Made by a program: the position numbers and the translations under genes. DNA of 22,131 nt from IMG/VR virus record IMGVR_UViG_3300019850_000034, positions 1 through 22,131 of that record; one strand, 5' to 3'. Each line of letters starts with the position of its first letter. The first letter of the stretch is position 1. Positions 1 to 7,247 of this stretch are shown here, one piece after another. Under the pieces are notes generated by a model, which was given only the letters and a program-made list of their open reading frames with translations, was not told the origin of the DNA and searched no databases. The stretch is from a virus.

Positions 1-1
1 A

Positions 2-166
2 CGTATGTTTCAGAAAAAGAATATAGAAAGGAAATATAATAAAGGTGAATTAGAATATTGGAATCCTGAACAAACAGAATATCAAAATATGCTTATAAAT
101 GGATATGATCGTATATGGGATTGTGGCAATGCTAAGTATATTTATAAAATAAAAGGAGATATATAA
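2..166 (+). CDS. 3' part or short form of an unknown phage protein
   Basis: An open frame enters from the left edge and stops with TAA at 164-166. An ATG lies at base 5, so this could be a complete 53-aa protein or the C-terminal part of a longer one; no ribosome binding site is visible because the window begins there. The product is polar and aromatic-rich, ending in a pattern around GYDRIWDCGNAKYIYK. I do not recognise the family. The stop overlaps the next start by one base (TAATG), which implies translational coupling and supports this being a real gene end. Confidence 0.55.
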   Translation, partial: RMFQKKNIERKYNKGELEYWNPEQTEYQNMLINGYDRIWDCGNAKYIYKIKGDI

Positions 167-753
167 TGTCTGCATATGCATATTGGATTACACCTAAAGG
201 AAAAATAATAAGTCCTGAATCACGACATATTATATCTGTTGTTAAATATCCAAAAAAATTTGGTGAAACAGATAAAACAATAGATGATACATTTAATAAA
301 TATGGTGAACAAAAACTTTCTGATATTGAAGGTGAAGCAAGGGAAGAAGTTATGTTGCGTGTTATTAAACGTGGTTATATTCGTGTTAGAAATAATAACA
401 CAAGAAATTCTCAACATTGGTCTATACAGTTAAATATATTAACAAATAAGGTTAATGATATATTATGGAAATGGTCAAATAAAATTATAAAAGATGGTAC
501 AGCATTAGGTAAATATAGTACTGTTATAATTCATGAATTAGGAAGGAATGATAAAATGACACAAACAACTTTAGATAAAATTGCATCAGGTAAATCAATT
601 CGTGAACAAAAAGGATATCTAACAAAAGAAGAAACAAATAAAATTCATATTTATACAGAAGATGAAATGTATTTGATTGAAGATTGGAATGATGTTGATT
701 TTAAACAGATGAATGAAAATTCAACAACTTTTAAATATTTAAAAACAAAATAA
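166..753 (+). CDS. Unknown phage protein, 195 aa, YWITPKGKI N-terminus
   Basis: The ATG overlaps the upstream stop and has AAAGGAG about 6 bases before it, so the start is well supported. The N-terminus reads AYWITPKGKII, followed by a helical stretch rich in charged residues (EGEAREEVMLRVIKRGYIRVR, about residues 56-76) and a segment with W85, W101 and W103. From memory, proteins with a similar WITPxGKI opening and a downstream GEAREE-type helix occur in many large phages without known function. No signal peptide, membrane segment or catalytic motif is visible. It is followed after one base by the PurZ-like gene, so both are probably on one transcript. Function unknown. Confidence 0.8.
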   Translation: MSAYAYWITPKGKIISPESRHIISVVKYPKKFGETDKTIDDTFNKYGEQKLSDIEGEAREEVMLRVIKRGYIRVRNNNTRNSQHWSIQLNILTNKVNDILWKWSNKIIKDGTALGKYSTVIIHELGRNDKMTQTTLDKIASGKSIREQKGYLTKEETNKIHIYTEDEMYLIEDWNDVDFKQMNENSTTFKYLKTK

Positions 754-754
754 A

Positions 755-1759
755 ATGTTAAAAAAAGGAAAATTTAATATATTGATTGATGGACAGTTTG
801 GTAGTACAGGAAAAGGTTTATTTGCATCTTATATCACAGATAAATGTAATATAGATTTTGCTATTAGTAATAATAGTCCTAATGCAGGTCATACATTTTA
901 TAAGAATAATAAAAAATATATAACAAAACAATTACCTGTATCAGGTATATTAAATAAGAATTCTATTATATTTTTATGTGCTGGTTCTATTATTAATCCA
1001 TATATATTATTAGATGAAATAAAAAGATATAATATATCATCAAATAGATTGTTTATAGATCCAATGGCATCAATTATTGATATTAAAGATATTAATAATG
1101 AATTAGAAACAACATCTTCTGCAACATTAATATCATCAACACAAAATGGTGTAGGTAGATCATTATCAAGAAAAATAAATAGATCGGCAAAATTAGCTAA
1201 AGATAATAAGTTATTAAGCAAATATATTAGAGATATTGATATTAGATTGTTATTAGATAAAGGTTATACGGCTTTAATGGAAATCCCTCAAGGACTTGGA
1301 TTGTCATTATGTTCAGGTCTTAAATATCCTTATTGTACAAGTAGAGAAATAACTGTGTCTTCTGCTTTATCTGATGCACAAATACATCCATATTATCTTG
1401 GGAATGTATTGTCTTGTATAAGAACATTTCCAATAAGAGTTGGCAATATAAAAGTAGGAAATAAAGAAATAGGTTATAGTGGCCCATTTTATGAAGATAG
1501 TAAAGAAATAAAATGGGAAGATATAGAAGTAAATCCTGAATTAACTACAAATACAAAAAGGATACGAAGAATAGCAACATTTTCTATGATACAATATCAT
1601 TATATGTTAGATATATTGATGCCTGATTATATTTTATTAAATTTCTGTAATTATCTTAATAAAGATAAATTAAATGAATTGCTTCTAAAATTACCAGAAA
1701 TTACACATCTTGGATTTGGGCCAAAAAAAACAGATATAATAAAAAGAAATACATATTAG
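755..1759 (+). CDS. purZ-like: PurZ-like adenylosuccinate synthetase homologue
   Basis: This 334-aa protein is a phage member of the PurA fold, about 100 residues shorter than bacterial PurA. Seen in order: a P-loop-like GQFGSTGKG (residues 13-21) matching PurA GTQWGDEGKGK; PNAGHT (42-47) matching HNAGHT; STQNGVGRS (128-136) matching the IMP-loop GTTGRGIGP; PYCTSR (192-197) matching PYVTSS; RTFPIRVG (223-230); TTNTKRIRR (264-272) matching the aspartate-binding TTGRRRR; and GFGPKKTD (320-327) matching STGPDRTE. The PurA catalytic Asp is Ser17 here, as in phage PurZ enzymes that convert dGMP to N6-succino-2-amino-dAMP on the way to 2-aminoadenine. The PurA GTP-base motif (TKLD) is replaced by LLNFC near 294-298, which fits ATP rather than GTP use. 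A 1-base gap after the upstream stop and no clear SD suggest coupled translation. PurZ activity is inferred; no DatZ or DpoZ gene is in the window. Confidence 0.85.
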   Translation: MLKKGKFNILIDGQFGSTGKGLFASYITDKCNIDFAISNNSPNAGHTFYKNNKKYITKQLPVSGILNKNSIIFLCAGSIINPYILLDEIKRYNISSNRLFIDPMASIIDIKDINNELETTSSATLISSTQNGVGRSLSRKINRSAKLAKDNKLLSKYIRDIDIRLLLDKGYTALMEIPQGLGLSLCSGLKYPYCTSREITVSSALSDAQIHPYYLGNVLSCIRTFPIRVGNIKVGNKEIGYSGPFYEDSKEIKWEDIEVNPELTTNTKRIRRIATFSMIQYHYMLDILMPDYILLNFCNYLNKDKLNELLLKLPEITHLGFGPKKTDIIKRNTY

Positions 1760-1772
1760 TTTTTATATTTTA

Positions 1773-1780
1773 TATAAATA
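1773..1780 (+). promoter_or_regulatory. T4-type late promoter octamer before the lipoprotein gene
   Basis: An exact TATAAATA lies 22 bases before the AGGAGA ribosome binding site (1802-1807) of the lipoprotein gene. In T4 this -10 element is read by the phage late sigma factor gp55, with initiation about 6 bases after its last A, which would give a leader of roughly 29 bases. Position and orientation fit; no -35 element is expected for this class. Confidence 0.6.
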
Positions 1781-1814
1781 TATATATAAGATGTAAAAAA
1801 TAGGAGATTTTAAT

Positions 1815-2552
1815 ATGAAAAAAGGTATAAAGATTATATCATGTTTAGTTATTACTTCAATGATTTTAATGGGTTGTGGTCAAAAAGAATATTATCAAGC
1901 TGTTAATACTCAAAACCAGGCAATAACAGAAATGAATATAAAAGCACAAGAGGATGAACGAAAAAGTGATCAGATTCATGAAGAAAGAATGATGACAATG
2001 ATGTCTCAATCAATGAAAGCAGCATCAGAATCACCAGAAATTACAGACGACGTTTTGGTTCCAATACTTTTTATGAATATGGAAAATCAACGAACAATGG
2101 CAAAAGTATTAATGAGTAAAAATGGAAATGTTATGGCTCTTCAACCTATAAAAGCTCCTGATTCGTTTGGTGATAATGTAAGAAAAAGTGCTGGTTTAAT
2201 TCTTGGTATTGGTGGTATTGCTCTTGGTATTTCACAAGCACATGCTTTAAAAGACGTTGCTGTGGCTGGTATTGGAGCAGCAGGAACAAAAATTACAGCA
2301 TCGGGTGATGGTAATACAATAACATCAGATTCTTATAAAAATGGAACTGATAATGTAATAAATGGAAATGAAAATTCTATTTCAGCAAATTCTTGTCCAG
2401 ATTGTGATAAAGATGAAAATGAAGAAGCATATACTGATGGAAGACCTGCTAATTGGCAAGATGTATGTACTTCTGAATTTTTAGCATCTATTTCTGGAAA
2501 CTGTTCTTCATGTGACAGTTATTATGCTGGAAGATGTAGTGTTCAACCTTAA
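1815..2552 (+). CDS. Phage lipoprotein with cysteine-rich C-terminus
   Basis: The 245-aa product starts with a lipoprotein signal: basic MKKGIK, a hydrophobic stretch, then LMGC with Cys21 as the predicted lipidated residue. A charged, Met-rich helical region follows (about residues 35-75), then a hydrophobic glycine-rich segment (LILGIGGIALGIS, about 128-140) that could be a second membrane or packing segment. A Gly/Asn/Ser/Thr-rich low-complexity part (about 155-192) leads to a Cys-rich tail with CPDC and CSSC motifs. Phage lipoproteins of this general layout are common; roles include outer spanins and superinfection exclusion, and I cannot decide between them. It has its own late promoter octamer and ribosome binding site and is followed by a strong terminator, so it is a single-gene late unit. 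Confidence 0.75.
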   Translation: MKKGIKIISCLVITSMILMGCGQKEYYQAVNTQNQAITEMNIKAQEDERKSDQIHEERMMTMMSQSMKAASESPEITDDVLVPILFMNMENQRTMAKVLMSKNGNVMALQPIKAPDSFGDNVRKSAGLILGIGGIALGISQAHALKDVAVAGIGAAGTKITASGDGNTITSDSYKNGTDNVINGNENSISANSCPDCDKDENEEAYTDGRPANWQDVCTSEFLASISGNCSSCDSYYAGRCSVQP

Positions 2553-2576
2553 AACTAAACTAATATAATTAAATTG

Positions 2577-2611
2577 ATAGGATTGTATAAATAATATACA
2601 ATCCTATTTTT
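2577..2611 (+). terminator. Rho-independent terminator after the lipoprotein gene
   Basis: A perfect 13-bp stem (2577-2589 with 2595-2607) with a 5-base loop runs directly into a T run at 2607-2611. It sits 25 bases after the lipoprotein stop and just before the end of the convergent HNH gene, so it probably stops transcription from the left. On the minus strand the stem is followed by only a weak T-rich stretch, so it may work partly in both directions. Confidence 0.88.
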
Positions 2612-2613
2612 CT

Positions 2614-3750
2614 TTATCCTTCTCCACCTTCTTTACATTCTTTTCTTTGATATTGTTTTATGCCACATTTGTCAGCTTTATGTATTTCATTATGACAAGC
2701 TTTACATAAAGTTATACAATTGTCTGCATCAGCTGATTCAATAGGATTAACTTCTATACCTTCATAATGGTGGCAATGCAATTCAACATCGATTGCCCCA
2801 CATTTCTGGCAGGTATAATTATCTCTTTTTAGAACACATTTCCTTAATACAGGTTGTACTTCTCTTGAAGTATTAGTTTTATACCCTTTTGGATATAAAA
2901 TTTGTCTATATGTAGGACATGCTTGCTTACATTCATTAGAACAATATAAATTGCGTTCTCCTGATTGTTTACCATTTATACATTGTATTTTCATTTGTAT
3001 AGAATTCATAGTAGGTATATGCCATCTATCACAATACATGCATTTTACTTCTAATACATTATTGTCTTCTTTATTCCTTCTGCAAGCAATACCATATGGT
3101 TTTAATTGCTTTGTGTATGTATTATATACAGGTATATTATTTTTTGCATATATAATACCATTATATTTATTACCACATTTAGGACAACCATTACCTTGTA
3201 AATGAGCATTTGGTGTTTGTTTAAATATCCCATGTTTATGACATATTATTTTTACTTTAGTTTTATTATTCCTATATTGTACTAAAGAATAATTATATTT
3301 ATCACCATGAATACAATAAGCATCTTCTATAAATTGTTGAGTTGTCTTTTTAAATTTATTTGATAATTCAAATACACCACATTTAGGACAACCATTTCCT
3401 TTTAAATGAGATCCAGACATTTGTTTAAATATACCATGTTCAGGACATATTATTTTTACTTTAGTTTTTGCATTTATATATTTAACTAATTTATAATTAT
3501 ATCTATCACCATGTTTGCAATAAGCATCTTCTATAAACTCTTCTGTTGATTTTTTAATATTACCTGCACATTTAGGGCATCCTTGTCCTTTTAAATGAGA
3601 TCCAGACATTTGTTCAAAGATGCCATGTATATGACATATAATTTTAACTTTAATTCTGTTATTTTTATAATCAACAAGTTTATAATTATACCTATCACTA
3701 TGCTTGCAATAAGCATCAATGATAAACTCTTCTGTTGTTTTTCTTTTCAT
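2614..3750 (-). CDS. HNH homing endonuclease with three zinc repeats
   Basis: This 378-aa protein has three N-terminal repeats of about 65 residues. Each opens with a K-T/S-T-x2-FI helix, then H-x-D-(K/R)-YNY, then a zinc-ligand set C-x2-H-x15-C-x2-C. A linker domain with CMYC and further cysteines follows, then an HNH nuclease (CQKC, LHCHH, ADADNC, CKACHNEIH). Such repeats probably bind DNA and the HNH domain cuts it, as in free-standing phage homing endonucleases; from memory the repeat resembles domains annotated DUF723. It is the last gene of the minus-strand group gp16-HNH-HNH, 6 bases after the previous stop, with no SD. Its first residues are identical to those of the neighbouring HNH gene. 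Confidence 0.88.
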   Translation of the reverse strand: MKRKTTEEFIIDAYCKHSDRYNYKLVDYKNNRIKVKIICHIHGIFEQMSGSHLKGQGCPKCAGNIKKSTEEFIEDAYCKHGDRYNYKLVKYINAKTKVKIICPEHGIFKQMSGSHLKGNGCPKCGVFELSNKFKKTTQQFIEDAYCIHGDKYNYSLVQYRNNKTKVKIICHKHGIFKQTPNAHLQGNGCPKCGNKYNGIIYAKNNIPVYNTYTKQLKPYGIACRRNKEDNNVLEVKCMYCDRWHIPTMNSIQMKIQCINGKQSGERNLYCSNECKQACPTYRQILYPKGYKTNTSREVQPVLRKCVLKRDNYTCQKCGAIDVELHCHHYEGIEVNPIESADADNCITLCKACHNEIHKADKCGIKQYQRKECKEGGEG

Positions 3751-3782
3751 GATATTTTATTTTTCATCTAACATTTTTAATA
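3674..3782. repeat. 109-bp direct repeat, copy 1 (HNH/HNH junction)
   Basis: Bases 3674-3782 are identical to 5024-5132 (offset 1350). The unit covers the 5' end of an HNH gene, the 6-base spacer and the last codons of the upstream gene (LKMLDEK plus stop). Homology stops abruptly at 3783/5133, which marks a recombination joint. Confidence 0.95.
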
Positions 3783-5100
3783 TTTCTACACCTTCTTTGC
3801 ATTTCTTTCTTTGATATTGTTTAATGTCACATTTATCAGCTTTATGTATATTGTTATGGCAGGCTTTGCATAAAGTTATACAATTGTCTGCATCCGCTGA
3901 TTCTATAGGATTAACTTCTATACCTTCATAATGATGACAATGTAATTCTGTATCAGTTGCACCACATTTTTGACATGTATAATTATCCCTTTTTAGAACA
4001 CATTTCCTTAATGCAGGTTGTACTTCTCTTGAAGTGTTGGTTCTATCATCCTTAAATCCTTTAGGATATATTCTTTGTCTATATGTAGGACATGTTTGTT
4101 TGCATTCAATAGAACAATATAAATTTGATTCACCTGATTGTTTGCCGTTTATACATTTTATTTTATGATATACTGATCTTAATGTAGGTATATACCATCT
4201 ATCACAATACATACACTTAACTTCCAATACATTTTCATCTTCTTTATTTCTTTTACAAGAAACACCATAAGGACTTAATTGTTTTGCATATGTATCATAT
4301 AAAGGTATATTATTTTTTGCATATATAATACCTTTATATTCATTGTTACATTTAGGACATCCATGTTTAAGATTTATATGATTTCCCGCTCTTTGTTCAA
4401 ATACACCATGTTTATGACATATTATTTTAATTTTAGTTCTGTTATTTTTATATTGTATTAAAGAGTAATTGTACTTATCACCATGTATTCCTTGTGCCTT
4501 TTCTATAAACTCTTGTGTTGAGTTTTTAACATTACCTGCACATTTAGGACAACCACATCCTTTTAAATGAGAACTTGGTACTTGTTTAAATGTACCATGT
4601 ACAGGACATATAATTTTTACTTTAGTTCTGTTATTTTTATAATTAACAAGTTTATAATTGTATGTATCACCATGTATTTCTTGTGCCTTTTTTATAAACT
4701 CTTGTGTATAACTTTTTGCATTACCTGCACATTTAGGACATCCTTTTCCTTGTAAATGATATGATGGTACTTGTTTAAATGTACCATGTATATGACATAT
4801 AATTTTTACTTTAGTTTTTGCACCTTTATAATGTACAAGTTTATAATTGTATATATCACCATGTATTTCTTGTGCCTTTTTTATAAACTCTTGTGTATAA
4901 CTTTTTGCATTACCTGCACATTTAGGACATCCTTGTCCTTGTAAATGATATGATGGTACTTGTTCAAAAACACCATGTACAAGACATATAATTTTTACTT
5001 TAGTTTTTGCACCTTTATAATGTACAAGTTTATAATTATACCTATCACTATGCTTGCAATAAGCATCAATGATAAACTCTTCTGTTGTTTTTCTTTTCAT
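3757..5100 (-). CDS. HNH homing endonuclease with four zinc repeats and gp16-derived tail
   Basis: This 447-aa paralogue carries four of the C-x2-H-x15-C-x2-C repeats, the same Cys-rich linker domain and the same HNH domain (CQKC, LHCHH, ADADNC, CKACHNNIH). Repeats 2 and 3 are nearly identical in DNA. After KKCKEGVE, where the other copies end, the protein continues with ILKMLDEK, the same C-terminal residues as the adjacent gp16 gene. This tail comes from a duplication that also copied the intergenic bases and the start of the next HNH gene. Start at the minus-strand ATG 6 bases after the gp16 stop; no SD is visible, so translation may be coupled to gp16. Likely a free-standing homing endonuclease. 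Confidence 0.9.
   Translation of the reverse strand: MKRKTTEEFIIDAYCKHSDRYNYKLVHYKGAKTKVKIICLVHGVFEQVPSYHLQGQGCPKCAGNAKSYTQEFIKKAQEIHGDIYNYKLVHYKGAKTKVKIICHIHGTFKQVPSYHLQGKGCPKCAGNAKSYTQEFIKKAQEIHGDTYNYKLVNYKNNRTKVKIICPVHGTFKQVPSSHLKGCGCPKCAGNVKNSTQEFIEKAQGIHGDKYNYSLIQYKNNRTKIKIICHKHGVFEQRAGNHINLKHGCPKCNNEYKGIIYAKNNIPLYDTYAKQLSPYGVSCKRNKEDENVLEVKCMYCDRWYIPTLRSVYHKIKCINGKQSGESNLYCSIECKQTCPTYRQRIYPKGFKDDRTNTSREVQPALRKCVLKRDNYTCQKCGATDTELHCHHYEGIEVNPIESADADNCITLCKACHNNIHKADKCDIKQYQRKKCKEGVEILKMLDEK
4646..4964 (-). repeat. 189-bp tandem repeats inside the HNH gene
   Basis: 4646-4775 matches 4835-4964 with 2 mismatches over 130 bases at an offset of 189 bases (63 codons). Each unit equals one zinc-binding repeat of the endonuclease. 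Such near-identity points to recent in-frame expansion of the array. Confidence 0.9.
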
Positions 5101-5132
5101 GATATTTTATTTTTCATCTAACATTTTTAATA
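5024..5132. repeat. 109-bp direct repeat, copy 2 (gp16/HNH junction)
   Basis: This is the partner of 3674-3782. Here the unit joins the genuine gp16 C-terminus to the first HNH gene, so this is probably the ancestral arrangement and the other copy the derived one. Confidence 0.95.
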
Positions 5133-5592
5133 CTTCTTCTCTATTCATTACTAAATTATTATTAGTGATATTAACATTTTCTACTCCTTTTATAATACCT
5201 TTAACAGTTAATTCTTTTTCTTTTATATCTAATGATCTATTTTTATTATCAATGATTTGTTGATTATAAGAAATACCAGTAATACTTGTAGCTGCTGTTG
5301 TAACTGCATTAATTAATTGTCCAACAACTTCAATTTGTCGTGCATTTGCATTACCAGTGTATATTTCTTTTTCAATGTGATCAAGTATATTATTAGCTCT
5401 ATCTATATTATTTAATATGATTTTATCTACATCAGGTTGATCTTTTTCAATATCAAGTAATTCTTTTCTCATTGATTGTACTTTTTCTATTTCTTTATTT
5501 ATTTTATTACTATCAATATTAAATTCATTATTTAATGAATTTGTATTCAATTCTGGATCTGATTTATCTTCTTTATATTTTATATTATTCAT
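5107..5592 (-). CDS. 16: Small terminase subunit, gp16-like
   Basis: The 161-aa product resembles T4 gp16 (164 aa) in size and layout. It has a polar N-terminus, a long central helical region and the pattern ANARQIEVVGQLINAVTTAATSI (about residues 83-105), comparable with the [22 protein letters not shown] segment of gp16, then a polar helical C-terminus. gp16 forms a ring that recognises DNA for packaging and stimulates the gp17 ATPase. A good SD (AGGAGA on the minus strand, 5607-5602) precedes the ATG at 5592. Unusually it is divergent from gp17, not ahead of it on the same strand. Two HNH genes follow it. Identification is from pattern and position, not a search. Confidence 0.72.
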   Translation of the reverse strand: MNNIKYKEDKSDPELNTNSLNNEFNIDSNKINKEIEKVQSMRKELLDIEKDQPDVDKIILNNIDRANNILDHIEKEIYTGNANARQIEVVGQLINAVTTAATSITGISYNQQIIDNKNRSLDIKEKELTVKGIIKGVENVNITNNNLVMNREEVLKMLDEK

Positions 5593-5613
5593 TTATATAT
5601 ATCTCCTATAATA

Positions 5614-5621
5614 TATTTATA
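5614..5621 (-). promoter_or_regulatory. Late promoter octamer for gp16 (minus strand)
   Basis: TATAAATA reads on the minus strand here, just before the gp16 ribosome binding site. Initiation about 6 bases on would begin at roughly 5608, leaving a very short leader that starts next to the SD. Confidence 0.5.
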
Positions 5622-5632
5622 ACATAAGTAAG

Positions 5633-5640
5633 TATAAATG
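5633..5640 (+). promoter_or_regulatory. Possible late promoter (TATAAATG) for gp17
   Basis: A one-mismatch form of the T4 late octamer lies just before the AAGGAG (5643-5648) of the large terminase gene, back to back with the minus-strand octamer of gp16. The short distance to the SD makes it uncertain. Confidence 0.35.
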
Positions 5641-5658
5641 TAAAGGAGTTTGTTAAAA

Positions 5659-7194
5659 ATGCCAGTATATACAGATCAAGTAAAACGCCCAGGCGAAGAA
5701 TATTCTTATACTATAGAAGATATAAGAGAACTTAAAAAATGTAAAGAAGACATTTTTCATTTTCTTACATATATCAAAATTATTCATCCTGATGAAGGTC
5801 GTATCATATTTAATCCATACGAATATCAAAAAAAATTATTTAAATTACTTGTTGAAGAACGATTTGTTGCGTGTCTTATGGCAAGACAAATGGGTAAAAG
5901 TTTAAGTGTTGGTGCATATGTATTGTGGTATTCATTATTTAATCCTGATAAAGTTGTGGGCATCGTATCAAACAAAGAATCATCATCAATTGATTTCCTT
6001 TCAAGAATTAAAATAATGTATGAAGAACTACCTGAATGGTTAAAATGTGGTGTAGTAGAATATAATAAGAAAACAATAGTATTTGAAAATGGAACTATAA
6101 TTGTTGCTGGTGCAACAAGTAAGAACGCCTTCCGTGGTAAAACTGCTAATATAATTATTTCTGATGAGTTAGCATTTGTTGAAGGAGAAAAAGCAGAAGA
6201 GTTCTATATGTCAAACTATCCTACAATAAGTGTTTCTAAATATGGTAAATTTATTGCAATTTCAACTCCAAATGGTATAGGTGGTTTATTTTATGAATTA
6301 TATATGGGTGGTGTTAATGATTTAAATGAATTTAAAACATTGAGAGTTGATTATAGAGAACATCCAGAAAGAGATGAAGAATGGGCAAGAATACAATTAA
6401 GAAATATTGGACAACGTAGATTTGATCAAGAATATAATATTGAATTTCTTGGATCTGCTAATACTATTATCGACAAAAATACATTAGTTATATTAAAAAA
6501 TCAAAAATTTCCAGATCCGGTATATGGATTAAATGATAAATTAAAAATATTTGAAAAACCTATACCAGATTACATTTATATTCTTGGTGGTGATCCAAGT
6601 AAAGGTACAGGTGATCATGATGCATGTATTCAAGTATTAAAAGTAATATCTGTTAATCCATTTAAAACAGAACAAGTTGCTGTATTTAAAGATAATAAAA
6701 CAGATACACATTCATTTGCATATATATTAAACAATCTTTCAGTACAATATAATAATGGTTTTATAATGTTAGAAAATAATGGAGAAGGAGCTGCTGTTAT
6801 TCAAACTTTATGGTGGGAAATAGAATGTGAAAATCTTGTTTGTGAAGGAACTAAAGTTGCTAAATTAGGTATAAGATCAACAAGAAAAACAAAACCTATA
6901 GCAGTATTGAATATGAAAAAACTTATAGAAGATAAATGTGTTAAAATACATGATCCTGATACAATAAAACAATTAACAGCTTTTATAGATAAAGGTAATA
7001 ATAGATTTTCAGGTAATAATTATCCTGATGATTTAGTTGATTCTTTGTATTGGTCATTATATTTTATAAAATTTGATTTACTTGATGAAAGTATGAATTA
7101 TAAAAAAATAGAAGAAGATGATGATGATATTTGGTCATTTTTAAATGATTCGGATGATATAGATAATAATTATGAAATATTACAAAGATATTAG
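5659..7194 (+). CDS. 17: Large terminase subunit, gp17-like
   Basis: This 511-aa protein is the DNA-packaging motor ATPase and headful nuclease. The N-terminal ATPase has a Walker A-like ARQMGKS (residues 75-81), Walker B IIISDE with D169/E170, and coupling motif ISTPNG near 202-207. The C-terminal RNase H-like nuclease shows GGDPSKG with D312, LENNGEG with E372, and YPDDLVDS with D457/D458. It is shorter than T4 gp17 (610 aa). The frame is open from a TTG at 5650, but that lies 1 base from the SD AAGGAG (5643-5648), whereas ATG 5659 has a 10-base spacing, so I chose ATG. It is divergent from gp16 and followed by gp13 after a promoter region. Confidence 0.95.
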   Translation: MPVYTDQVKRPGEEYSYTIEDIRELKKCKEDIFHFLTYIKIIHPDEGRIIFNPYEYQKKLFKLLVEERFVACLMARQMGKSLSVGAYVLWYSLFNPDKVVGIVSNKESSSIDFLSRIKIMYEELPEWLKCGVVEYNKKTIVFENGTIIVAGATSKNAFRGKTANIIISDELAFVEGEKAEEFYMSNYPTISVSKYGKFIAISTPNGIGGLFYELYMGGVNDLNEFKTLRVDYREHPERDEEWARIQLRNIGQRRFDQEYNIEFLGSANTIIDKNTLVILKNQKFPDPVYGLNDKLKIFEKPIPDYIYILGGDPSKGTGDHDACIQVLKVISVNPFKTEQVAVFKDNKTDTHSFAYILNNLSVQYNNGFIMLENNGEGAAVIQTLWWEIECENLVCEGTKVAKLGIRSTRKTKPIAVLNMKKLIEDKCVKIHDPDTIKQLTAFIDKGNNRFSGNNYPDDLVDSLYWSLYFIKFDLLDESMNYKKIEEDDDDIWSFLNDSDDIDNNYEILQRY

Positions 7195-7213
7195 ATAAAC
7201 TATTATATTTTTA

Positions 7214-7227
7214 TATAAATATAAATA
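7214..7227 (+). promoter_or_regulatory. Two overlapping late promoter octamers before gp13
   Basis: TATAAATA occurs twice, at 7214-7221 and 7220-7227, sharing two bases, ahead of the AAAAGG (7235-7240) of gp13. Starts would fall near 7227 and 7233. Two perfect octamers in a 53-base gap are hard to explain by chance. Confidence 0.6.
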
Positions 7228-7247
7228 ATACAATAAAAGGGTTTTAT

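Noticed and set aside
898-1221. Antisense open frames within the PurZ-like gene, HNH genes and tape measure gene
   Set aside because: They lie on the opposite strand of well-supported genes, lack ribosome binding sites and give low-complexity hydrophobic or His/Leu-rich products.
2586-2593. TATAAATA in the loop of the lipoprotein terminator
   Set aside because: It points into a convergent gene and lies within the hairpin; explained by the stem-loop sequence.
3757-5100. Regular repeats that could be taken for a CRISPR array
   Set aside because: The units are 189 bp, in frame, and encode zinc-binding protein domains; there are no short identical repeats with unique spacers.
2614-5100. Group I intron or intein carrying the HNH genes
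   Set aside because: Neighbouring structural genes are complete and unbroken, and no splice motifs or extein junctions were seen; the HNH genes are free-standing.
5650-5658. Upstream TTG start for the large terminase
   Set aside because: It is only 1 base from the SD AAGGAG, while ATG 5659 has proper spacing.
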